Shown here one piece after another: positions 22,472 through 30,751 of a DNA stretch of 47,121 nucleotides (the stretch's first letter is position 1; every line of letters starts with the position of its first letter). Below the pieces are notes generated by a model. That model saw only the letters and a list, made by a program, of their open reading frames with translations. It was not told the origin of the DNA and did no database searches. This stretch comes from Clostridia bacterium (GTDB lineage Bacteria; Bacillota; Clostridia; Oscillospirales; Acutalibacteraceae): the NCBI GenBank assembly GCA_024404095.1, contig JAKSQO010000021.1:1-47121 (forward strand), in the 5' to 3' direction. The translations under genes and the position numbers were made by a program.

Positions 22472-23638
22472 TTGTTTAATAATGGTTTTGTTCGTACGCA
22501 GACCTATGGCAATACTAAACAGATACTTGCTGATGTATCGAAACAGGCTAGTATCGGTTGTATTGTACCACAGGATATTGGCGTACAGGAAGGAAACAGG
22601 CTTGTCGTTCGTGCAGGTACGCCACTCCATGTTGACTTGTTAAACCCGTTTGAGCCTGTCACTATTGCGTCGCTTGAAGGTGCATCTGGTGGTTCATCTG
22701 GTGGTGGAAGTCGGACGCTTAAGCTTGATACTTATTTTGAGTACATGTGTACAGACGACCACCTCAAGATTGTAGATAAAGCTAAGTTACTCAGTTATCT
22801 TAATGCTAACGTACCGTCCACGGTAGGGCAGGTGTTCAATGGTGTCGTATTTCTTAGTGACGGAGTACACCTTAGCTATTATATCAATCACGACCCGTCT
22901 GTTCAGGAACAGGAGCAGGGCACAATAGAACTTCCTAATGATGCGTCAGTCTGCGGTGTTACATGGGACGGTGAACTCTCAGAACGTTATGACGATAAAG
23001 TAAGTTTTGTTGTATTCTATGATTGTACGTTCGAACTTTCTGGCACAACTCCGCTTCACAAAAATGAGTCTGCCGGGTGGGCGAACTGGGCATTGCTGTT
23101 TCTTCCGTGGCAAAAATACTTTTTCATGTTCAGTTCCTTCTTTATTGATGATGAAGAACTTGACGAAGATTCATACCGCGCTTTCTGGCTTAATGCTACA
23201 GAATTTCATGTATCTTTTGAAATGTCAGCGGCAGGTGGTGCACAGGCTTGTAAGGTTTCCTTAAAGACAGATAAGGGCGTTGTTTCTAAAACAATTGACC
23301 CGCACAACAGTTTCGTTGAACAGGAATACTTTGCACCCGATGGGGAAACAGAAGTTGCCCTTATGTGGTTCGACGGTGGCGAAGTTCCGCGTGGTAGTGT
23401 GTTAAGGAACACATCTTTTGATATCAAAATTGTCACAGGTGGCGGCGGTGGCGGTGATGATAGTTCAAATTTCAACGCTGTGCTTCTGCATGACGTAGAT
23501 GTAACAAATGGTATGGCAAACGGTACAGCACTTTTGCACGGCATTGTTAATCTTAACCGTATTAACGAAGAAACCCGCGCAATAACTGAGCAGTTTGCAG
23601 ATGCAAATACTAATCATATTAAGCTTATTAAGGCTTAA
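22472..23638 (+). CDS. Decoration-protein paralogue with linker-flanked insertion (2)
   Basis: The protein is 388 aa. Its N-terminus (I-G-C-I-V-P-Q-D-I-G-V..R-A-G-T-P-L) and C-terminus (F-N-A-V-L-L-H-D-V-D-V-T) are close to the 129-aa protein at 23655. The middle (about residues 70-331) is a foreign domain bordered by flexible linkers, S-G-G-S-S-G-G-G-S on one side and six glycines on the other. The insert is aromatic-rich and has no recognised fold. This is the architecture expected for a domain displayed on the capsid exterior, perhaps for host or mucus binding. The TTG start follows AAAGGGGG. Confidence 0.8.
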   Translation: MFNNGFVRTQTYGNTKQILADVSKQASIGCIVPQDIGVQEGNRLVVRAGTPLHVDLLNPFEPVTIASLEGASGGSSGGGSRTLKLDTYFEYMCTDDHLKIVDKAKLLSYLNANVPSTVGQVFNGVVFLSDGVHLSYYINHDPSVQEQEQGTIELPNDASVCGVTWDGELSERYDDKVSFVVFYDCTFELSGTTPLHKNESAGWANWALLFLPWQKYFFMFSSFFIDDEELDEDSYRAFWLNATEFHVSFEMSAAGGAQACKVSLKTDKGVVSKTIDPHNSFVEQEYFAPDGETEVALMWFDGGEVPRGSVLRNTSFDIKIVTGGGGGGDDSSNFNAVLLHDVDVTNGMANGTALLHGIVNLNRINEETRAITEQFADANTNHIKLIKA

Positions 23639-23654
23639 GGAAGGGGGAAGTTAA

Positions 23655-24044
23655 ATGCTTAATAGAAACGATGTTAGACGGCGTGCACTTGCCGCGCCGC
23701 GTCAGATTCTTGCAAATGTTGATATGCAGTCCTCTATCGGCTGTATCGTTCCGCAGAGTATTGGCGTTGAAGTTGGGAACAGACTTTATGTTAAGGCGGG
23801 TACACCGATTAACATTGATTTGTTCAATCCGTACACTCCCGCCGTTATTGCAGATGGTGACGCGGTTCAGATGAACGCCGTACTTCTGCATGATGTCGAT
23901 GTTACACTTGGAAACGCTAACGGCACAGCGCTTATCTTTGGTTTTGTAAACGTCAACCGCGTCGAAGCTGACGTAGCCGAAATGATTACCGCTGTAGTAG
24001 AGGGACAGGGCAACAACAATATGGTTGTGTTTGTAAAACTTTGA
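23655..24044 (+). CDS. Head decoration protein, lambda gpD-like
   Basis: The protein is 129 aa. K-A-G-T-P-I-N-I-D (residues 46-54) and N-A-V-L-L-H-D-V-D-V-T (about 74-84) followed by G-T-A-L-I-F-G-F-V-N are typical of the gpD-like head-stabiliser family, which trimerises on gpE-type capsids. It is the minimal form of the two larger upstream paralogues. It sits just before the major capsid gene, as in lambda. Confidence 0.85.
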   Translation: MLNRNDVRRRALAAPRQILANVDMQSSIGCIVPQSIGVEVGNRLYVKAGTPINIDLFNPYTPAVIADGDAVQMNAVLLHDVDVTLGNANGTALIFGFVNVNRVEADVAEMITAVVEGQGNNNMVVFVKL

Positions 24045-24066
24045 TAAAGAAAGGGGAATAAAGATT

Positions 24067-25104
24067 ATGACGATTTTTGATTTAATGACTTCCGTTGAGC
24101 TTACAGCTTATTGGTCTGAACTTGTAAAGGATGAAGCACCGTATCCGTGTGAAGCACTTTTCCCGGATGATAAGAAGCGTGGGCTTTCTTTACAGTGGAT
24201 TAAGGGAAGCAAGGGACTTCCGGTTGTTCTTAAGAACTCTGCTTTTGATGCATTCAGTATTCCGCGTCCGCGTGTAGGTTTTGAGAAGCTTGCCGCAGAT
24301 ATGCCGTATTTCAAAGAATCCGCGTATATCGACGAGGAACTGAGACAGGAACTCAACCTTGTTCTTGAGACAGGCAACGCCGCTTATATCGACGCTGTAA
24401 TGGCTAAGATTTTTGATGATGAAGTTCAGCTTCTGCGCGGCGCACGTGCTTCCCGTGAACGAATGAGAATGCTTGCACTTACAACAGGCGTTGTATATAT
24501 GCAGTCTAACGGACAGACTTTTGCGTTTGACTATGGACTGACACATAAGGGTAACGCGGCTGTTTCTTGGAGTGACCACGAAAATTCAGACCCGATTGAG
24601 GATATCAGACTTGCAAAGATGGAAGTTGAAGACGCTACAGGTTGCACTATTACACGTGCTATGTGCGACGCTAAAACTTGGCGTAACCTGCGTGAAAACC
24701 AGAACATTAAGAAAGCTATTTTTGTACTGACGAACGGTGTTGGTGCACTGTCCGATAAACAGCTTATTGCGTATATCGAAGAACAGCTTGACGGTCTGAG
24801 CATCTACGTTAATAAGAAGCGTTACAAAGATGAAGCAGGTGACACAGTGAACTTTATGCCTGAAGATACTTTCGTAATGTTCCCGGATGGTGCACTTGGC
24901 AAAACATGGTTCGGTACAACCCCGGCAGAATCCGACCTTATGACCGCGGCAGTTGCAAACGTATCTATTACAGATACAGGCGTAGCAGTAACCACAGTTA
25001 AGCACGCTGACCCGGTGCAGGTTGAAACTATCGTTTCCATGATTTGTCTGCCGTCCTTCGAATCTGCTGATGAAGTCTATATTCTTGACACCAACGAGCA
25101 GTAA
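24067..25104 (+). CDS. Major capsid protein, lambda gpE family
   Basis: The protein is 345 aa, the usual length for Phage_cap_E. Family features include the N-terminal P-Y-P-C-E-A-L-F-P, the long-loop segment F-D-A-F-S-I-P-R-P-R, the helix D-E-E-L-R-Q-E-L, and a late beta-rich domain with F-W/F-G-T-T-P-A-E. It has an HK97 fold and forms the icosahedral shell with gpD-like decoration. Codons are more G/C- and C-ending than in neighbouring genes, as expected for a highly expressed gene. Confidence 0.93.
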   Translation: MTIFDLMTSVELTAYWSELVKDEAPYPCEALFPDDKKRGLSLQWIKGSKGLPVVLKNSAFDAFSIPRPRVGFEKLAADMPYFKESAYIDEELRQELNLVLETGNAAYIDAVMAKIFDDEVQLLRGARASRERMRMLALTTGVVYMQSNGQTFAFDYGLTHKGNAAVSWSDHENSDPIEDIRLAKMEVEDATGCTITRAMCDAKTWRNLRENQNIKKAIFVLTNGVGALSDKQLIAYIEEQLDGLSIYVNKKRYKDEAGDTVNFMPEDTFVMFPDGALGKTWFGTTPAESDLMTAAVANVSITDTGVAVTTVKHADPVQVETIVSMICLPSFESADEVYILDTNEQ

Positions 25105-25189
25105 TGCGCTGAACGTGTTCAATAATAAAGCGTAAGAGTTTGGGCGGGTGGTAGGCATTGAATAAAAGAAAAAGGGGTGAAAGTAAGCA

Positions 25190-25471
25190 ATGTTAAAAAT
25201 CACAAACGGCGTTGAATTTTTCGAAGTCCCGTCAGGTGCATACAAAAGCGTGTTTAAAAAACAGGGGTTCGTTAAGGTTGCGGAGCCTAAGCAGGTGACA
25301 CAGCCGCCTGTTGAAGTTCCGGTAGAAGACGACCCGTACATGAAGCCGCTTGGACAGTGGAGCAAAGAAGAAGTTAAGGCGTATGCGTCTGAGCATGGAA
25401 TTGACATTTCAAATACAAAGAATGTTGCAGAAGCTAAGCAGAGAATCAAAGCGTATTTAGATAACAAATAA
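25190..25471 (+). CDS. Head-tail region protein with HeH module
   Basis: The protein is 93 aa. A beta-rich N-terminus and a Pro-rich linker lead to a C-terminal HeH/SAP-like module (about 53-93: W-S-K-E-E-V-K-A-Y-A..E-A-K-Q-R-I). Small proteins of this sort often follow the capsid gene and are thought to assist head completion. An AAAGGGGTGAAAG site sets the start. The 85-nt gap upstream holds no gene or clear terminator. Confidence 0.6.
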   Translation: MLKITNGVEFFEVPSGAYKSVFKKQGFVKVAEPKQVTQPPVEVPVEDDPYMKPLGQWSKEEVKAYASEHGIDISNTKNVAEAKQRIKAYLDNK

Positions 25472-25485
25472 CAGGGGGTTAAGTT

Positions 25486-25743
25486 ATGGCGGTGATTGAT
25501 ATAATAAAGCGTGAACTGCGTGAAAATCAGTCACCGTATTTTGACGATAACGATATAAATTATTATCTGTCAAAAAATAACGGTGATATTGAAGCTACAG
25601 TTTACGAAATGTTGTTGATAAAGGCAGAAGATAGCACGCTTGAAATGTCCGGTTTGACGTCCGCGGACACAAGTGCCTATTTTAGACGCTTAGCATCTAA
25701 GCACCGTCCTTTTAATACTGGTATTTTATCGGGCGGGGCTTAA
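25486..25743 (+). CDS. Head-tail connector, putative
   Basis: This 85-aa, mostly helical protein begins I-D-I-I-K-R-E-L-R and ends with a C-terminal R-R-L-A-S-K-H-R-P. By length, helix content and place immediately after the capsid block it fits an adaptor that docks onto the portal (SPP1 gp15 / HK97 gp6 position). Sequence alone does not prove this. Confidence 0.6.
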   Translation: MAVIDIIKRELRENQSPYFDDNDINYYLSKNNGDIEATVYEMLLIKAEDSTLEMSGLTSADTSAYFRRLASKHRPFNTGILSGGA

Positions 25744-25745
25744 GT

Positions 25746-26120
25746 ATGATAAATACAAGGTTTGAACGTTACAAGCTTGACAGGACGTTAAAGCGTGACG
25801 GCAAAGCGTATGAGTTTTACAGAAATGCTTTCGATAAGTACGGCGATAAAACGCACATAGTTCACGTTGTAACGCTTGATGCAATATATCACGAAACTAC
25901 GTTGCCAAACAATTACATGATACAGGTTGTTGACGATGCAACGCAGGTACGACATAAAAAATACACGTTGCTGTTGTGTCGTTGGCAAGAAGCCGAAACG
26001 ATTAAAGACGGTGACATAGTTTTTATTGGTGGTGATACTTACACTGTGACTGGTAAAAACAATATACAGCAACTTGGTATTTATTGTGATATCAGTGTAG
26101 AGAAGGTGATTGAAACTTGA
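25746..26120 (+). CDS. Head closure / stopper protein, putative
   Basis: This 124-aa beta-rich protein has the pattern D-G-D-I-V-F-I-G-G-D-T-Y-T-V-T near residue 87, typical of the gp16-like head-closure ring that seals the connector. It lies two bases after the preceding adaptor and overlaps the next gene. The call rests on gene order plus fold-like pattern. Confidence 0.6.
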   Translation: MINTRFERYKLDRTLKRDGKAYEFYRNAFDKYGDKTHIVHVVTLDAIYHETTLPNNYMIQVVDDATQVRHKKYTLLLCRWQEAETIKDGDIVFIGGDTYTVTGKNNIQQLGIYCDISVEKVIET

Positions 26121-26509
26121 GTATAAACGCAGGTGGGGACGCAAGTTATCAAACACAATTAAAGTTTGAAAATGAAATATCTGACGCACTTAAAAACGCG
26201 AACAGAAAAGCCACAACAGTTTGCTTGATGTACGCTACTACAAAAGCACCGCAATATAGGGCGTATATGCAAAGTCACAGACCATGGACAGATAGAACAG
26301 GCGCGGCAAAACAGCGTTTAAATGTGCAAGCATCAAAAGACGATGCTAATACGATAACATTAACTTTTTCGCAAGGTGTTAGTTATGGTATTTGGCTAGA
26401 GTTAGCGCACGAAAAGAAATATGAAGTTATAATGCCGTCAATCAATGCGTTATCAACGCAGTACTTCACGGGTATTAGTGAAGTGTTTGAAAAGATATTT
26501 GAACAGTAG
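26117..26509 (+). CDS. Neck protein, HK97 gp10-like
   Basis: The protein is 130 aa. The segment H-R-P-W-T-D-R-T-G-A-A-K-Q-R-L followed by Y-G-I-W-L-E-L-A-H-E-K-K-Y-E-V-I is characteristic of the gp10-like minor tail/neck family. The TTG start overlaps the preceding stop, with GAAGGTG upstream. It links the connector to the tail. Confidence 0.8.
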   Translation: MSINAGGDASYQTQLKFENEISDALKNANRKATTVCLMYATTKAPQYRAYMQSHRPWTDRTGAAKQRLNVQASKDDANTITLTFSQGVSYGIWLELAHEKKYEVIMPSINALSTQYFTGISEVFEKIFEQ

Positions 26510-26528
26510 AAAGGGGGTTGAACATTTC

Positions 26529-26888
26529 ATGAGCGTGTGGAATGACATTTTTGATTGTTTGCTTGACGCGGGCTATGATGTATTTCAACCCGCTTCACAC
26601 ATGGGTGAATGCGTGAAAACGTACATTGTCGTAAAGCATGGTACGCAGACACGACACCCGAATTTTTCATCGAACGTGCAGTTATATGACGTGCTTATAT
26701 ATGTACCGCTGAACAAATACGGAACGTTAGAACCGACGGTGAACGACGTAGAAAGGCGTATGCGTGACTTATTACCGAAAGTGAAGCCGACGGGAAACAA
26801 AACACCGCCTTACTACGACTCAGAAGTAAAAGGGTACATGGTGAGCATCGAATATAAAAACTATAGACTTGAAAGGGGGATGAACTAA
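26529..26888 (+). CDS. Tail terminator / completion protein
   Basis: The protein is 119 aa. V-F-Q-P-A-S-H-M-G-E-C-V-K-T-Y-I-V-V-K (residues 18-36) recalls the tail-completion proteins of Bacillota siphoviruses, which cap the tail tube and join it to the neck. The ATG at 26529 follows AAAGGGGG; the in-frame ATG at 26445 lies inside the upstream gene. The gene ends one base before the tail-tube gene's ATG. Confidence 0.72.
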   Translation: MSVWNDIFDCLLDAGYDVFQPASHMGECVKTYIVVKHGTQTRHPNFSSNVQLYDVLIYVPLNKYGTLEPTVNDVERRMRDLLPKVKPTGNKTPPYYDSEVKGYMVSIEYKNYRLERGMN

Positions 26889-26889
26889 T

Positions 26890-27465
26890 ATGTCAGTATA
26901 TAAACCTAAAGCGCTAATTGCTACTATTGATTGTTGTCTTGTAACTGTGAGCGTTGGCTCTGGTGCACAGGCGCGGGAAATCGGTTTTGACACGTCAGAT
27001 AAGGTCAGCGTTGAGCCACAGTTAGAAACACAGGAAGCCGTTAAGTTGATTGTAAAGGGCATCTTAAGAGCACAGAAGCCGAAGAAAGTAACTATCACAG
27101 GAAATCAGATTACACTCAAGGATAATCTTTTCAACCCGGAACTTGTAAAGATTTTGCAGGGTGGTACAATCACGGAAGCAGGTGGTAAAGTCACAGGCTA
27201 TACGCCGCCGCTTGTAGGTGACGCGGCAGAGGGCGAAAAGTTCACACTGAACTGTTACAGTGCACAGTATGACGAAGCGGGTGACATTGTTCAGTATGAA
27301 AAGATTATGTATCCGAACTGTCATGGACAGCCATACGCGTTCGGTGCAGAAGACGGAGTTTTCCGTGCATCTGAATATATTATCAACAGTGCGGCTAAGA
27401 AAGGTGAAGCACCTTATACGATTACTTACGTCGCACAGCTTCCGGCACTTACAGACCCGACTTGA
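26890..27465 (+). CDS. Major tail tube protein
   Basis: This 191-aa beta-rich protein begins M-S-V-Y-K-P-K-A-L-I-A, with a central G-N-Q-I-T-L-K-D-N-L-F-N-P-E and a C-terminal region similar to other Bacillota tail-tube proteins. Stacked hexamers form the tail lumen. Its place directly before the tail chaperones and the tape measure is the standard order. A strong AAAGGGGG site is upstream. Confidence 0.82.
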   Translation: MSVYKPKALIATIDCCLVTVSVGSGAQAREIGFDTSDKVSVEPQLETQEAVKLIVKGILRAQKPKKVTITGNQITLKDNLFNPELVKILQGGTITEAGGKVTGYTPPLVGDAAEGEKFTLNCYSAQYDEAGDIVQYEKIMYPNCHGQPYAFGAEDGVFRASEYIINSAAKKGEAPYTITYVAQLPALTDPT

Positions 27466-27554
27466 GCATAGCACAGTTTGAGCATAACAAAGTGCTTTAG
27501 ATAAGCACAACAAACATTGACGCTATGAGCACATAAAAGAAAGGAAAAACTAAA

Positions 27555-27962
27555 ATGGAAAATATGAATTATACAGTTACAAGTATTGAAACACTTAAAC
27601 AGTATACGCAGGGGACAGTCGTACCGCTGACGGGTTTTGACGGAGACCCAGAGCACCCTTTTGTTGCAAGGCTTAAACGTCCGTCAATGCTTGCGCTTGC
27701 TAAGTCTGGCAAAATCCCGAATGCACTTTTGTCAACAGCGTCTGACCTGTTTGCAAACGGTAGCAACGCAGTAGACGAAGACGACAATACAATGATGTCA
27801 AGAATGTTTGATATGTGTGTATTGATGGCGAAAGCGTCAATGGTAGAGCCGACATATGAACAGCTTGAGGAAATCGGCTTACAGCTTACCGACGAACAGT
27901 TAATTGAAATTTTTAACTTTACACAGAAGGGCATAAAAGCGTTAAGCGGGTTTCGTAGGTAG
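27555..27962 (+). CDS. Tail assembly chaperone, N-terminal product
   Basis: The protein is 135 aa, mostly helical after a beta N-terminus (Y-T-V-T-S-I-E-T-L), with L-K-R-P-S-M-L-A-L-A-K-S-G-K-I-P-N, a phrase typical of Gram-positive tail chaperones. It coats the tape measure before tube assembly. Its end is followed closely by a +1-frame ORF, suggesting programmed frameshifting to a longer product. Confidence 0.82.
   Translation: MENMNYTVTSIETLKQYTQGTVVPLTGFDGDPEHPFVARLKRPSMLALAKSGKIPNALLSTASDLFANGSNAVDEDDNTMMSRMFDMCVLMAKASMVEPTYEQLEEIGLQLTDEQLIEIFNFTQKGIKALSGFRR
27946..27962 (+). other. Candidate +1 programmed frameshift site
   Basis: The zero-frame codons are AGC GGG TTT CGT AGG TAG. The +1 frame is open from 27946 through the next ORF. 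Phe-tRNA on TTT could shift to TTC, a better match, and continue as GTA GGT AGT. The rare AGG and the stop just after would slow the ribosome. GGGTTTC is not in phase for a -1 shift, and the downstream frame is +1, not -1. Confidence 0.5.
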
Positions 27963-27972
27963 TCAGAACATA

Positions 27973-28164
27973 ATGAGCGTGCTTGCAATGGCGAAAAGGT
28001 ATAACGTCAGGGTAAGCACGTTTTTTGATATTACAGACGAATATACGGCGTTTTGTTTAGATGAAGCATGTGCGTATATTTATAGCGAACTTGAACAGGG
28101 GCACGAGCCACACTATAAAGTGAAAGCAAAATCCTTTAGTGATTTCTATAAACAGTTTGAATAA
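27973..28164 (+). CDS. Tail assembly chaperone, C-terminal extension
   Basis: The ORF is 63 aa from ATG 27973. It carries Y-N-V-R-V-S-T-F-F-D-I-T-D-E-Y-T-A-F-C (residues 10-28), then D-E-A-C-A-Y-I, a recurrent motif of the second chaperone reading frame in Bacillota siphoviruses. There is no good ribosome site before the ATG, which supports expression as a +1 frameshift fusion with the preceding gene. The C-terminal part would bind the tape measure. Confidence 0.75.
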   Translation: MSVLAMAKRYNVRVSTFFDITDEYTAFCLDEACAYIYSELEQGHEPHYKVKAKSFSDFYKQFE

Positions 28165-28185
28165 TACAGAAAGGGGGTTGAGCAT

Positions 28186-30699
28186 ATGCCCGTAGAAGTA
28201 GGTAGCGCGGTTGGTTATTTAAAACTTGATATATCAGGTTTTAAACAGTCAATTAACGAAGCAAACAAAGAGTTAAGCGACGGCTTGGACGAAGCAGAAA
28301 GCACAGGTAATAAAAAGTCAAAAAGTATTGGCAGTCAGATTGACAGCGTCGGTAAAGCGTTGATGAAGGGCGCGACAGTTCCGATTATGGGCGCGGCTAC
28401 AGCGTCGGTTAAGTTTGCGGGTGACTTTGAAAGCGCGATGAAAAAGACAAGTGCAATATCAGGCGCGACGGGAAAAGACCTTGAAGCGTTGTCTAATAAT
28501 GCAAAGCTAGTTGGTGGAAAATTGAAAGTTTCCGCAAGTGAAGCGGCGGGGGCTTACGAATATATGGCAATGGCAGGCTGGGAAACACAAGACATGTTAG
28601 CGGGACTTGAGCCAATCATGACGCTGAGCATCGCAACAGGCACAGATTTAGCACAGACTTCTGACATCGTTACAGACGCACTTACAGCGTTTGGATTGAC
28701 GGCAAATGATACAAGTGGTTTCTGTGACCTGCTTGCAAAGACATCAACAAGTGCAAACACTGATGTTTTAAAACTTGGTGAGTCTTTCAAGTATGTTGCA
28801 CCTGTTGCGGGTTCGTTAGGATATACGGCACAGGATACAGCGTTTGCACTTGGCATTATGGCTAACAGTGGTATTAAAGCGGGGCAAGCGGGAACTGCTT
28901 TACGTGCCGCACTGGCACACCTTGAAAAGCCGTCAGAAACCGTTGCAACGATGATGGAAAAATACGGTATTAGTTTGACAACCGCAAGCGGAGAAATGAA
29001 ACCGTTAAAACAGCTTACTGACGAATTGCGTGATAAGTTGGGTGGTCTGTCAGAAGCAGAAAGGACAACGGCTATTGCTACGTTGTTCGGTACGGAAGCA
29101 CAAGCGGGAATGTCTGCGATTATTAACGCTACAGATAAAGATTATAATACTTTATACGGCAACTTGAGTAATTGTAAGGATGCATCTGCGGTTATGGCTG
29201 AAACAATGCGTGATAGTTTAAAAGGCGAACTTGACGGGCTGAAAGCTAATGTTCAAAACTTGGCGATAACGTTTGGAGAAGATTTACTCCCTACAGTCAG
29301 AAGCGCAATAAAATGGTTTAGTGACCTGTTAGGCAAATTCCAGTCAATACCGAAGCCAGTACGGCAAATTATTGAAGTGCTTGCGTTATGTGTAGCGGCA
29401 ATAGCCCCGTTAATATCAGGCGTTAAGATGTTAGGCACTGCGTTTACATTTCTAGCCGCTAATCCTATTGGTGTAGCGATTACAGCAATAGGGGCTATAG
29501 GCGTGGCACTTGTTACGCTATGGAACACTAACGAAGATTTCAGAAAAGCAATATTAGATATATGGGGTAAAGTACAGAAGAAAGTGAAAGAAGTTTCTGA
29601 CGCTCTTGTAAAAACTTATAAGTCTGTAAGTAAAGAGTTGAAGAAAGCATGGGAAAGCATGACAGCAGATTTGAAAAAAGCTGTTGACGATATGAAAGAT
29701 AAATACGAAAGCGCAAAAAAGACAGCCAAAGAAGCATGGGACTCTATGAAGAAAACTGTTTCTGAGTCTGTTGGCGGCATAGTTGAAAAGTGGAAAGAGT
29801 TCAAAGAAAATACTATCGGAAAGATGAAAGAAGTGCACGACAAAGTGAAAGAATACATTGATAAAATCAAGTCATTCTTTGACTTTAGCGACGAAGTTAA
29901 AATAGTCAAAGATAAGTTTACAGAGATTAAAAACGGCTTTAGTTTGAAAGGTGCGTGGGAAAACGTAAAATCTGACGTGCAAGAAGTAAAAGACAACCTT
30001 GTTAATTTCCTGTTTGGTAAAGGTGATAATTCTTTACGTGCTACAGTTCGCAAAGGTTGGGAAAACATAAAAGGTGAGTTTAGTCTTTCGGGTGCATGGC
30101 GCGGTATTTGGGATAGCCTTACAGAAGTACGTGGAAAAGTATGGGAAAGATTAGGAAGTTGGAACACACCGCACTCAGTTTACAGCTATGTAAAAACAGG
30201 TATTGAAAATATCAAAAAAGCGTTCAAAGTAGAACTCCCGCACCCAACTATTAAATTGCCTAGAATTGGATGGAGTGGCAAGTTCAGCTTGAACCCGTGG
30301 GAAGTTCCAAAGTTTAATATAACTTGGAACGCTAAAGCTATGAATAACCCGTACATCTTGGATGGTGCAACAATATTCGGTGCAATGGGTAATAAACTGT
30401 TAGGCGGCGGAGAAACCGGGCGTGAATTGATAGTAGGTGAAAGGATGTTTCTGGAAAGCATTAAAAAGGCTATGCGTGAGATTTTGCAGAGTAATGATAG
30501 TTTTACCGAATATTCACAGAAAACGCTTTCTGACGGCTTACAGAGCGTTACAAGGGCATTAGAGAAGATTGCAAATAACACAGCAAAAACTGAACCGTCA
30601 GGCGGTGACACTTTTGTTTTCAATAGTCCGAAAGCCATTGACGAAGTTGAAGCGGCAAGGCAAGTTGAAAAGATTAAAGAACAGTTAGTCTTTATTTGA
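28186..30699 (+). CDS. Tail tape measure protein, TP901 family
   Basis: The protein is 837 aa. The conserved TP901 core (F-A-G-D-F-E-S-A-M-K-K-T-S-A and G-T-A-L-R-A-A-L-A-H-L) lies in residues 80-300, hydrophobic membrane-active segments at about 390-445, and Lys/Glu-rich coiled coil at about 460-600. It fixes tail length; by the usual rule of about 0.15 nm per residue the tail would be near 125 nm. No lysozyme or peptidase domain is visible. Confidence 0.93.
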   Translation: MPVEVGSAVGYLKLDISGFKQSINEANKELSDGLDEAESTGNKKSKSIGSQIDSVGKALMKGATVPIMGAATASVKFAGDFESAMKKTSAISGATGKDLEALSNNAKLVGGKLKVSASEAAGAYEYMAMAGWETQDMLAGLEPIMTLSIATGTDLAQTSDIVTDALTAFGLTANDTSGFCDLLAKTSTSANTDVLKLGESFKYVAPVAGSLGYTAQDTAFALGIMANSGIKAGQAGTALRAALAHLEKPSETVATMMEKYGISLTTASGEMKPLKQLTDELRDKLGGLSEAERTTAIATLFGTEAQAGMSAIINATDKDYNTLYGNLSNCKDASAVMAETMRDSLKGELDGLKANVQNLAITFGEDLLPTVRSAIKWFSDLLGKFQSIPKPVRQIIEVLALCVAAIAPLISGVKMLGTAFTFLAANPIGVAITAIGAIGVALVTLWNTNEDFRKAILDIWGKVQKKVKEVSDALVKTYKSVSKELKKAWESMTADLKKAVDDMKDKYESAKKTAKEAWDSMKKTVSESVGGIVEKWKEFKENTIGKMKEVHDKVKEYIDKIKSFFDFSDEVKIVKDKFTEIKNGFSLKGAWENVKSDVQEVKDNLVNFLFGKGDNSLRATVRKGWENIKGEFSLSGAWRGIWDSLTEVRGKVWERLGSWNTPHSVYSYVKTGIENIKKAFKVELPHPTIKLPRIGWSGKFSLNPWEVPKFNITWNAKAMNNPYILDGATIFGAMGNKLLGGGETGRELIVGERMFLESIKKAMREILQSNDSFTEYSQKTLSDGLQSVTRALEKIANNTAKTEPSGGDTFVFNSPKAIDEVEAARQVEKIKEQLVFI

Positions 30700-30709
30700 T
30701 GCTCAAGCA

Positions 30710-30729
30710 TGGGGCGGGAAACTGCCCCA
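30710..30729 (+). promoter_or_regulatory. GC-rich hairpin after the tape measure gene
   Basis: TGGGGC (30710-30715) pairs with GCCCCA (30724-30729) around an 8-nt loop. There is no T-run, so it is probably an mRNA-processing or stability hairpin that adjusts tape-measure versus baseplate expression rather than a full terminator. Confidence 0.45.
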
Positions 30730-30751
30730 CAACAGAAAGGGGGTAATATAG

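Noticed and set aside
27949..27955. GGGTTTC as a -1 slippery heptamer for the tail chaperones
   Set aside because: It is out of phase with the zero frame, and the downstream ORF lies in the +1 frame, so a -1 shift could not reach it.
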